Shown in pieces: positions 36,716 to 44,660 of a stretch of DNA of 64,000 nt. This DNA is from CBDCZY01 sp965224745 (lineage in GTDB: Bacteria > Pseudomonadota > Gammaproteobacteria > Methylococcales > Methylomonadaceae): NCBI GenBank assembly GCA_965224745.1, contig CBDCZY010000009.1, positions 558,001 through 622,000 on the forward strand. The letters are read 5' to 3'. Every line of letters begins with the position of its first letter. The stretch's first letter is position 1. Under the pieces are notes generated by a model. That model was not told the origin of the DNA, made no database searches, and was given only the letters and a program-made list of their open reading frames with translations. The position numbers and the translations under genes were made by a program.

Positions 36716-37942
36716 TTAAGCAATGCTCTTTTTATCAAGTTTAAAGGCATCATGCAACGATCTAACAGCTAATTCTAGATATTTTTCCTCTATAACGACC
36801 GATATTTTTATCTCAGAAGTGGAAATCATTTGAATGTTAATACTCTCATCAGCTAAGACATTAAACATTTTACTGGCTATGCCGGCGTGAGATCGCATAC
36901 CTACACCCACTAATGATACTTTCACAATATTGTTATCACCCCTTAATTCGCGGGCGCCTAAATTTTTGAGAGAGATTTGCAAAATTTCCTTTGCCTTTGC
37001 AAAATCATTACGATGTATTGTAAAAGTAAAATCTGTCGTACCATCTTCCGATATGTTCTGAACAATCATATCGACTTCAATATTAGCGTCTGCGATGGGA
37101 CCTAATATTTTCGAAGCAACACCAGGTATATCTGGCACTCCCGACATCGTTAGCTTTGCCTCGTCTTGATTGAACGCTATTCCTGATACAAGGGCTTCTT
37201 CCACATCTATGTCCTCATAAGTAATCAGGGTTCCTGACCCTGGTTTAAAAGATGATAGCACTCTTAGTGGGACATTGTATTTGCCAGCAAATTCCACTGC
37301 TCTAATCTGCAAGACCTTGGAACCTAAGCTTGCCATTTCCAACATTTCTTCAAAGGTAATTCGACCCAATCGTCGTGCTTTTGGTTCAATTCGTGGATCA
37401 GTTGTATAGACGCCATCCACATCCGTATAAATATGGCATTCGTCTACTTTTAGAGCAGCAGCTAAGGCAACCGCGGTTGTATCTGACCCTCCTCTGCCAA
37501 GTGTCGTAATGTCGCCATGTTGATCAACGCCCTGAAAACCGGCAACGACCACGACCTTCCCTGCCTTAATTTCAGAGCGAATATTACTTTCGTCAATTTT
37601 GAGAATCCTGGCTTTGGTGTGGATACTATCGGTTAAAATTTTTACTTGAGCGCCAGTAAAAGACCGTGCTTCGCAACCCAACTCTTGAAGCGCCATGGAT
37701 AACAAAGCAATAGTAACCTGCTCGCCGGTTGAGAGTAAAACATCCATTTCCTGAGGGTCAGGCCGCTCACTGATTTGAGTCGCTAACTCAAAAAATTTAT
37801 TCGTCTCTCCACTCATTGCTGAAACAACGACAATAACGCTATGACCTTGATCGCGTGTCTCCTTGACTTTTTCGGCTACTAGCTTGATTTTGCTGATGGA
37901 TCCTACCGAAGTTCCACCAAATTTATAGACATAAAACGCCAT
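36716..37942 (-). CDS. lysC: Aspartate kinase (LysC, lysine/threonine-sensitive type)
   Basis: First step of the aspartate pathway: phosphorylation of aspartate by ATP. 408 residues. The kinase domain begins YKFGGTSVGSISKI, with FQGVDQHGDITTLGRGGSDTTA (as FQGVDQ and TLGRGGSDTTAVAL) near residue 150. Two ACT domains follow (VPDIPGVASKILGPIADANI; VGMRSHAGIASKMFNVLADE) and would bind the feedback amino acid. It lies between alaS and csrA, as is usual. Confidence 0.97.
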   Translation of the reverse strand: MAFYVYKFGGTSVGSISKIKLVAEKVKETRDQGHSVIVVVSAMSGETNKFFELATQISERPDPQEMDVLLSTGEQVTIALLSMALQELGCEARSFTGAQVKILTDSIHTKARILKIDESNIRSEIKAGKVVVVAGFQGVDQHGDITTLGRGGSDTTAVALAAALKVDECHIYTDVDGVYTTDPRIEPKARRLGRITFEEMLEMASLGSKVLQIRAVEFAGKYNVPLRVLSSFKPGSGTLITYEDIDVEEALVSGIAFNQDEAKLTMSGVPDIPGVASKILGPIADANIEVDMIVQNISEDGTTDFTFTIHRNDFAKAKEILQISLKNLGARELRGDNNIVKVSLVGVGMRSHAGIASKMFNVLADESINIQMISTSEIKISVVIEEKYLELAVRSLHDAFKLDKKSIA

Positions 37943-37989
37943 AACTGTTCTATTCCTGATGATTTTGTCTTCTTTTTCCTGGGAGAACC

Positions 37990-40602
37990 CTAATTTGGGA
38001 CTTTTGCTCTTATCCAGTCAGCAACAGAATTAAGTGCTTGATCCAAAAATTCTGGCTTGGTGCCTCCAGCTTGAGCCATATCAGGTCTTCCACCTCCTTT
38101 ACCCCCTACTTGCTGGGCTACCATATTCACTATTTCACCCGCTTTTAGGATATCGGTTCGATCTTTGGTAACACCCGCTATCAAATTGACCTTATCGTTC
38201 TGCACTGTACCAATAATAATTACTGCACTTCCGAGTTTGTTTTTTAATTGATCCACCATATCACGCATCGATTTAAGGTCAACCCCAGGTAGATTCTTGG
38301 CAAGCACTTTAATGCCATTTACATCAATCGCTTCTGATGCCAATTCTCCACCAACCTCAGATGCAAGTTTAGTTTTTATCTGTTCTAATTCTTTCTCCAA
38401 AGATTTATTCTTTTCAGTCAAAGACAAAACCTTCTCATTCAATGTCTCCGGCGTAGCTTTAACCAAGCGAGCCAGTTGGTTGAGCAGTTGTTCTCGCTCT
38501 TGAATCCAGTCGACAACAGCCTGGCCGGTAATTGCTTCAATTCTTCGGACACCCGCTGCGATACCTGTTTCACTGATAATTTTAAAACTACCGATATCGC
38601 CAGCCCTATCTACATGTGTCCCACCACATAGCTCAGTAGAAAAATCACCGATTTTCAACACTCTAACTTCTGCACCGTATTTTTCACCAAACAACGCCAT
38701 AGCACCATTCTTCATGGCTGCATCCTTGTCCATAATATCGGCTGTTACTAAATTATTGATTCGAATTTGTTCATTGACTAATCGCTCAATGGTTTTAAGT
38801 TGATCGGCTGTAATGGGCTCAAAGTGAGAAAAATCAAAGCGAAGTCGTTCAGGATCAACTAGCGAGCCTTTTTGCGTCACATGTTCACCCAGTATTTGTC
38901 TCAACGCTGCGTGTAAAAGGTGTGTAGCAGAGTGATTATGCGTTGTTGCCTGCCGCAAAGTCTTATCGACCTCTGCTTTGCATAGGTCACTCTTGTTAAC
39001 GGTACCATCGGTAACTATTCCATGGTGAAGAAACAGATCGTTGCCTTGTTTTTGCGTATCTTTGACTTGAAATTCCGCCTTATCCAGGCAGATCATACCT
39101 CGATCCCCAACTTGACCACCCGATTCTGCGTAAAAAGGGGTTTCTTTCAAGACAACCATTCCCTCTTCCCCTTTACTAAGAACCTCAACCGATTGTCCAG
39201 CCTGAAATAAATCGAGCACTTGGGTGTTATCACATAATGATGTATATCCAGTAAATTCAGTCGTCGCTTGTGTGCTAATCTTTTGATCGTAATCAGCACC
39301 AAATTGATTAGCCGAACGCGCTCTTTCTTTCTGCGCTGCCATGGCCATATCAAATCCTTTTTGATCAATTTTCAAATGGTGTTCCCTAGCAAAGTCGGCA
39401 GTCAGATCAAGTGGAAAGCCATAAGTATCGTACAACAAAAACACTACGTCGCCAGGTATGACCTCTCCTGATAATTCTTTGATAGACGTTCCCAGTATTT
39501 TCATACCTTGATCCAAAGTTTCGGCAAAACGCTGCTCTTCTTTATGCAGAATTCTTGCGACCTGGTCCTTGGCATTAACAAGTTCAGGATATGCTTCCCC
39601 CATCTCATTAGCAAGTGGCTCAACTAACTTGTAGAAAAAGGGGTCTTTAAGTTCTAGACGATAACCATGCCTTATCGCCCTGCGAATTATTCTTCGGAGT
39701 ACATAACCGCGCCCTTCATTCGAAGGTAACACTCCATCGGCAATCAAAAAGGCACAGGATCGAATATGGTCAGCAATCACTCGCAGTGAATTGCTGTTGT
39801 CCTCTTTAAGCCCTGCTAGCTTGGCTGCAGCCGACACCAAGCCTTCAAAAAGGTCAATTTGATAGTTGTTATGAACGCCTTGTAGAACTGCCGCAATTCT
39901 TTCTAAACCCATGCCTGTATCAACAGAGGGTCTGGGCAAAGGCGTTAATTTGCCATCGATAGAGCGGTTATATTGCATGAATACCAGGTTCCAGATTTCG
40001 ATGTAGCGGTCGCCATCTTCCTCAGAAGACCCGGGCGGCCCCCCTGGAATGTTCTCACCATGATCGTAAAAGATTTCGGTACATGGCCCACAAGGTCCAA
40101 TATCGCCCATTGACCAAAAATTATCTTTACTGCCAATTTTAGTAAGTCGATCAGGATCAATTCCAATGTCGTTAAGCCATATTTTTTCCGCATCGTCATC
40201 TTTATCGAAGATAGTTACCCATAATTTTTGTGGCGGAACTTGTAAAACTTCGGTCAAAAATTCCCAGGCATACTGAATGGCTTCTTTTTTAAAATAGTCG
40301 CCAAAACTAAAATTACCCAACATCTCAAAAAAAGTATGGTGTCGAGCCGTATAGCCTACATTTTCAAGGTCGTTATGCTTTCCGCCCGCTCTAACGCAAC
40401 GCTGGCTGGTAACAGCACGACTATATGGCCGATTTTCCCGTCCCAAGAAAACGTCTTTAAATTGAACCATGCCTGCATTTGTAAAAAGCAAGGTAGGGTC
40501 GTCCCCTGGCACAAGTGAGCTAGAAGGTTGGATGGAATGGCCTTTATGTTTAAAGAAATCCAAAAAAGCGGCGCGCAATTCCGCGCTAGACATGTATTTC
40601 AT
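37990..40602 (-). CDS. alaS: Alanyl-tRNA synthetase
   Basis: Charges tRNA-Ala and edits Ser/Gly errors. 870 residues, near the usual 875. The class II catalytic domain opens AELRAAFLDFFKHKGH and includes FTNAGMVQFKDVFLG and RCVRAGGKHNDLENVG. The editing domain shows the zinc-site HNHSATHLLHAAL (about residue 560) and STELCGGTHVDRAGDIG (about residue 660), and the C-Ala end has GGKGGGRPDMAQAGG. It follows recX by 60 bases. Confidence 0.97.
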   Translation of the reverse strand: MKYMSSAELRAAFLDFFKHKGHSIQPSSSLVPGDDPTLLFTNAGMVQFKDVFLGRENRPYSRAVTSQRCVRAGGKHNDLENVGYTARHHTFFEMLGNFSFGDYFKKEAIQYAWEFLTEVLQVPPQKLWVTIFDKDDDAEKIWLNDIGIDPDRLTKIGSKDNFWSMGDIGPCGPCTEIFYDHGENIPGGPPGSSEEDGDRYIEIWNLVFMQYNRSIDGKLTPLPRPSVDTGMGLERIAAVLQGVHNNYQIDLFEGLVSAAAKLAGLKEDNSNSLRVIADHIRSCAFLIADGVLPSNEGRGYVLRRIIRRAIRHGYRLELKDPFFYKLVEPLANEMGEAYPELVNAKDQVARILHKEEQRFAETLDQGMKILGTSIKELSGEVIPGDVVFLLYDTYGFPLDLTADFAREHHLKIDQKGFDMAMAAQKERARSANQFGADYDQKISTQATTEFTGYTSLCDNTQVLDLFQAGQSVEVLSKGEEGMVVLKETPFYAESGGQVGDRGMICLDKAEFQVKDTQKQGNDLFLHHGIVTDGTVNKSDLCKAEVDKTLRQATTHNHSATHLLHAALRQILGEHVTQKGSLVDPERLRFDFSHFEPITADQLKTIERLVNEQIRINNLVTADIMDKDAAMKNGAMALFGEKYGAEVRVLKIGDFSTELCGGTHVDRAGDIGSFKIISETGIAAGVRRIEAITGQAVVDWIQEREQLLNQLARLVKATPETLNEKVLSLTEKNKSLEKELEQIKTKLASEVGGELASEAIDVNGIKVLAKNLPGVDLKSMRDMVDQLKNKLGSAVIIIGTVQNDKVNLIAGVTKDRTDILKAGEIVNMVAQQVGGKGGGRPDMAQAGGTKPEFLDQALNSVADWIRAKVPN

Positions 40603-40662
40603 TGTTGCAAAATACTATTTAACATTAATTCACAAAAAATTTTCTGCATCTAAATAGATTGA

Positions 40663-41121
40663 CTAGTTACGAGCTATATCTTTAATAAAGCGTTGGATTA
40701 GCTCGCTGGGAAAGCCTTTTGTTTGTAAGAAGCGCATTCTTTTAAATTTTTCTCGCTGATTTTCCCAGGTGAGTGCACCATATTTCTTGTCATAAATATT
40801 CTGCAATAGTTTTGTCCAACCATCAAATTCTTCTTCGGCCAAATCATCCAGGGGATAATCGGCAATACCTTTTTGATTTAGTTCCATACCAATTAATAAC
40901 GGCCCAAACCCTTTAACCATTCTTTCCTTAGCATAATACTTTGCAAAACGACAGTCACTCTGTAAATTTTGTTCCGCCAATTCATCTATCACATCATCGC
41001 AAACAGCAGACCTAAAACCTTTTGCCTGAAGCTTAGTTCGTAATTCCAGTCGACTATGCTCCCGTCTCGCCAGAATTTTCAAGCAATGCGTTCTAATTTG
41101 AGCCGACTCACTTACCTCCAT
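40663..41121 (-). CDS. recX: RecA regulatory protein RecX
   Basis: Binds RecA filaments and limits recombinase activity. 152 residues made of three-helix repeats: CLKILARREHSRLELRTKL, DDVIDELAEQNLQSDCRFAKYY (as ELAEQNLQSDCRFA) and a third repeat ending LQTKGFPSELIQRFI. It overlaps the end of recA by 14 bases, so the two are co-translated, the usual recA-recX arrangement. Confidence 0.95.
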   Translation of the reverse strand: MEVSESAQIRTHCLKILARREHSRLELRTKLQAKGFRSAVCDDVIDELAEQNLQSDCRFAKYYAKERMVKGFGPLLIGMELNQKGIADYPLDDLAEEEFDGWTKLLQNIYDKKYGALTWENQREKFKRMRFLQTKGFPSELIQRFIKDIARN

Positions 41122-42172
41122 ATGCTGGATCAGTTGGAGCCTTTGAAGCAGTCTCTTTACTGTCTGCTACTAACGTTTCACCTTCTTGGTCAAAGACCTC
41201 AGCCCTAATTTTTTTCTCAATTTCCTCAGCAATTTCTGGTTTTTCCTTCAAGTAGGTTCTGGCGTTTTCTTTACCCTGACCAATCCTTTCGTCACCATAG
41301 CTATACCAAGCGCCTGCCTTTTGAACAAAATTAAATTTCACACCAAGATCAATGAGTTCTCCAAGTCTAGAAACACCCTCGCCGTATAAAATCTCGAATT
41401 CGGCCTGCTTGAAAGGAGGTGCTACTTTATTTTTGACCACTTTAACTCTGGTTTCGTTACCAACCACTTCTTCGCCCTTTTTTATAGCGCCCGTTCTACG
41501 AATATCAAGCCGAACAGATGAATAAAACTTAAGTGCGTTGCCCCCTGTCGTGGTTTCAGGGTTGCCAAACATCACACCAATTTTCATGCGAATTTGGTTA
41601 ATGAAAATAACCAGTGTATTTGAGCGCTTAATATTTGCTGTTAGCTTTCTCAATGCTTGTGACATTAATCGAGCTTGTAATCCGACATGAGTATCACCCA
41701 TGTCCCCTTCTATCTCAGCTCTGGGTGTAAGAGCTGCCACTGAGTCAATAACGATCATATCAACCGCGCCAGATCGAACCAACATATCGGTAATTTCAAG
41801 AGCTTGTTCCCCAGTGTCTGGTTGCGAAACCAACAAATCGTCGACATTGACGCCAATTTTTTTTGCATAATTAGGGTCAAGCGCATGTTCTGCATCAACA
41901 AAAGCAGCCGTTCCGCCAATTTTTTGCATTTGTGCAATAACCTCCAGAGTCATCGTTGTTTTCCCTGATGATTCTGGTCCGTAGATTTCAACCACTCTGC
42001 CACGAGGCAATCCACCGCAGCCCAGAGCTATATCTAAAGTAAGCGACCCTGTTGACACGACATCAATATCGCCAATGACGACATCACCCATGCGCATAAC
42101 CGAGCCTTTACCAAATTGCTTTTCAATTTGCAATAAAGCCACACTCAAAGCTTTTTTCTTGTTTTCATCCAT
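41108..42172 (-). CDS. recA: Recombinase RecA
   Basis: Strand-exchange recombinase and SOS co-protease. 354 residues. Walker A GPESSGKTT (about residue 68), Walker B region MIVIDSVAALTP (about 140), and the L2-loop wording GNALKFYSSVRLDIRR; acidic C-terminus. Start ATG has GGAGAT upstream. I see no CTG-N10-CAG SOS box in the 190 bases before the gene, so LexA control, if present, must use another operator or lie further away. Confidence 0.98.
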   Translation of the reverse strand: MDENKKKALSVALLQIEKQFGKGSVMRMGDVVIGDIDVVSTGSLTLDIALGCGGLPRGRVVEIYGPESSGKTTMTLEVIAQMQKIGGTAAFVDAEHALDPNYAKKIGVNVDDLLVSQPDTGEQALEITDMLVRSGAVDMIVIDSVAALTPRAEIEGDMGDTHVGLQARLMSQALRKLTANIKRSNTLVIFINQIRMKIGVMFGNPETTTGGNALKFYSSVRLDIRRTGAIKKGEEVVGNETRVKVVKNKVAPPFKQAEFEILYGEGVSRLGELIDLGVKFNFVQKAGAWYSYGDERIGQGKENARTYLKEKPEIAEEIEKKIRAEVFDQEGETLVADSKETASKAPTDPAYGGK

Positions 42173-42880
42173 TATTTATCTCCAAATCTCAAGAAGATGT
42201 GTAATTCATCAGAACTCAGAACATAGTCAGACGCATTAAAAACAACCTAAATCATTTAAAATTTAGATTTTTTATTGCCATAAGCTTATTAGCAGGACAC
42301 ATCTCATTACATAGTTATTATTATCACATAGTCAGCCCCATCGGCATAGAGAATGAATATTGCAAATTTGAGCGGGTTGTTCGCTTTTTGCTAAACGATG
42401 TTAGCCGTGTATTTCTAACTTTCTTGAATATCGAGGAGCGAAGCTTTTATAATATCCGAAAGTTTGGCACAGAATTTTTGTTCGTATTCAGGGCGTAAAA
42501 ACAGGCGCATAGCAGACTACGCAACTCTTTCTACGACGTGAAAGACGGACAAAAACAAGCCAAGCGTCGGGTATTATTACTAAATCCTCGATCCTAACAA
42601 ACCCGTTAAAAATGAAAGCATCACCATTCTCTAATCAGCAATCTGCCTTTTCAGCTTAATGCATAGTGGCAAAACGGCAATTTAAGAATCAAGGTAGAAA
42701 AGTTTCGTCGGTCAATCCAAAAAGGCGCTCTGACAAGGAGTACTTTCTGATAATTTTCCTATTTTGGAAGAGTAAATAAGAACACGCTAATGCAGAAACA
42801 ATCAAACGATTAATTGGTCAAAAGGTAAATACACCATCGCGTTTCTCAAAATACCTTTTCGCTCAACTTGAATGAATACT
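42173..42880. other. Gap between recA and the trypsin-like gene, holding palindrome copy B
   Basis: About 710 bases. Holds the recA promoter region near 42173-42300 and the second palindromic element at about 42424-42597. The remainder (42600-42880) shows no gene. Confidence 0.6.
42424..42597. repeat. Nested palindromic element, copy B (diverged)
   Basis: Same design as the copy at 26249-26410. The outer arms ATCGAGGA (left) and TCCTCGAT (right) pair, with TATAATATCCG answered by CGGGTATTATTA. TTTTTGTTCGT pairs with GACGGACAAAAA further in, and the core AACAGGCGCATAGCAG-ACTACGCAA matches copy A at all but one base. The right end TCCTAA is shared with copy A, while outer arm sequences differ, as if arms evolve together to keep pairing. 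Confidence 0.8.
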
Positions 42881-43972
42881 CTATCGAATCGTAAAGCTTT
42901 CGATATTTGAGTAATTACTGCGGCAGTTGCCATTGTATGTACTCACAGCGGTAAAGAAAGCATCGTTGCGATTTAGTTCCACGCTGATACTTTTTTGCAA
43001 CAACATATCGATACTATTGATGGGATCTTGTCCTGGGAAGGGAGCGTAGTAAAGTCGATAACCTTCGACTGATCCAGCCACCGACCAATTTCCACTTACC
43101 ACACGATCATCGACGGTAACTCTCATAGAAGGAGTTGCCGGAATTTCTCGTGCTGAGCAGACTGTAGCTGAAATAAAATCTTTATATCTATCCAGCCGCG
43201 TATAAACTCCATAAGAATCTGCCTGAGCACAATCGCCAACGCCCCAGCTGGTAATTCCAATCTGATGCCAAGCTTGCAGTGGTTGAGAAAAAGCTATTAT
43301 AGGGCCGCCACTGTCCCCAGAACAGGTGTCTTTGCCACCTGAGACAAAGCCAGCACATAGCATATTTTCGGTTAACCCATTCAAGCGACGATCACAAGTC
43401 GTGTTAGAAACGCTAACCATTTCTACTTGTCGCAATTCTTCAGGAAAACTGGTACCTGCAATATCAGTGGCCCCCCATCCCAGTGCAAGAACATTAGTAT
43501 CTGGATCATCCAAGTTCCCAAACTGGCCGATAGTACGTATCGGTTCAACGACTGAAGATCGATCAAGTCTCAACAACGCAATATCATTATCGAATGATTC
43601 GCCATCCTTATAGTTGGGATGGATAATAATCTGATCAACATTAATTATTTCACCTTGATTGGAAGTTAAATCAGTCCTGCCAATAACTGCCTGTAATTCT
43701 CCGGCTGAATTATCAACGACACAATGAGCCGCTGTCATAACCCAGTTCCTATGCACTAGCGAACCTCCGCAAAAAGTTCCTTGAAAAGCGGAAAGACCTT
43801 TAATTGCAATACCTGTCATCCAGGGCCAAGCGCTATTACTGGCCTTTTCTCCACCAATAATCTTAGCCACGTTATTATCGGAACTATGACCGGCCCAAAG
43901 GCTGAACGGGGCAAAGCACAACATAACTAATAGCCATTGACATCTAGAACTTTTTAAATCTGCTTTAAACAC
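42881..43972 (-). CDS. Secreted trypsin-like serine protease (S1 family) with C-terminal extension
   Basis: 363 residues. Signal peptide (WLLVMLCFAPFSLWA), then IIGGEKASNSAWPWM, the start of the protease after activation cleavage. The triad is complete: His in TAAHC (about 82), Asp in DNDIALLRL (about 130), Ser in GDSGGP (about 222). The specificity pocket region is DTCSGDSGG with Asp preceding, suggesting trypsin-like cleavage after Lys/Arg. About 90 further residues look like a beta-sandwich (fibronectin-like) domain. It interrupts the usual pncC-recA linkage. Confidence 0.93.
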   Translation of the reverse strand: MFKADLKSSRCQWLLVMLCFAPFSLWAGHSSDNNVAKIIGGEKASNSAWPWMTGIAIKGLSAFQGTFCGGSLVHRNWVMTAAHCVVDNSAGELQAVIGRTDLTSNQGEIINVDQIIIHPNYKDGESFDNDIALLRLDRSSVVEPIRTIGQFGNLDDPDTNVLALGWGATDIAGTSFPEELRQVEMVSVSNTTCDRRLNGLTENMLCAGFVSGGKDTCSGDSGGPIIAFSQPLQAWHQIGITSWGVGDCAQADSYGVYTRLDRYKDFISATVCSAREIPATPSMRVTVDDRVVSGNWSVAGSVEGYRLYYAPFPGQDPINSIDMLLQKSISVELNRNDAFFTAVSTYNGNCRSNYSNIESFTIR

Positions 43973-44008
43973 TATCGCTCCTCAACTGAACTATGCTTGA
44001 TAGAATAA

Positions 44009-44500
44009 TTAATCTGATGAATACATAGCTATAACGCCGAACAAACCGGCGACTACACTCTGTCTTCGAATGGCGTGTCGATTGCCTTCAAACACAAAGC
44101 GATCAACTTTTACTACTCTGTGCATTCCTAGCCACGCCAGATATACAGTACCCACAGGCTTATCGCCTGACCCTCCATCTGGCCCTGCTATGCCTGTTAC
44201 CGCAACCGCACAATGAGCTTGGCTATGTTTCAGCGCGCCTTGCACCATTTCTGTAACTGTTTCTTTGCTAACTGCGCCAAATTGATCAATGATAGTAGGA
44301 TTTACATCCAATAGATCAATTTTAGCCTGATTACTATAAGTTACCAGCCCACGATCAAACCAAGCAGAACAACCAGGCGTTTCGGTTATTGCCTGTGCCA
44401 TCCAACCACCAGTACACGATTCAGCAACAACCAGCTTATGGTTATACGACAAAAGTATGTCGCCAACTGCTTGTGATAAAGAAGCTAAATCTGATAACAA
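44009..44500 (-). CDS. pncC: Nicotinamide-nucleotide amidase (CinA C-terminal domain)
   Basis: Hydrolyses NMN to nicotinate mononucleotide in pyridine nucleotide recycling. 163 residues, single domain. Family motifs: KLVVAESCTGGWMAQA (about residue 22), SNQAKIDLLDV, and VTGIAGPDGGSGDKPVGTVY (about residue 103). In gammaproteobacteria it commonly precedes recA and is adjacent to mutS, as approximately here; the protease gene is inserted between it and recA. Divergent from mutS across 160 bases. Confidence 0.95.
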   Translation of the reverse strand: MLSDLASLSQAVGDILLSYNHKLVVAESCTGGWMAQAITETPGCSAWFDRGLVTYSNQAKIDLLDVNPTIIDQFGAVSKETVTEMVQGALKHSQAHCAVAVTGIAGPDGGSGDKPVGTVYLAWLGMHRVVKVDRFVFEGNRHAIRRQSVVAGLFGVIAMYSSD

Positions 44501-44660
44501 AAGTTATATCCAAATATATAAAAAAACACCTAACTCTCTCACAATTTACAAAACACGCTCAAGAAAAATCTTATCGTATTGTTGCTCAACTGCTTATCAT
44601 CGGCTATGCGTTATAATCCAAAACTCATATTAACCCAACCAACACCAAACAGTTCGCTTT

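Noticed and set aside
42424..42597. CRISPR-like or integron-like repeat at the palindrome
   Set aside because: There is a single palindromic unit, no regular spacers, and no cas or integrase genes nearby.
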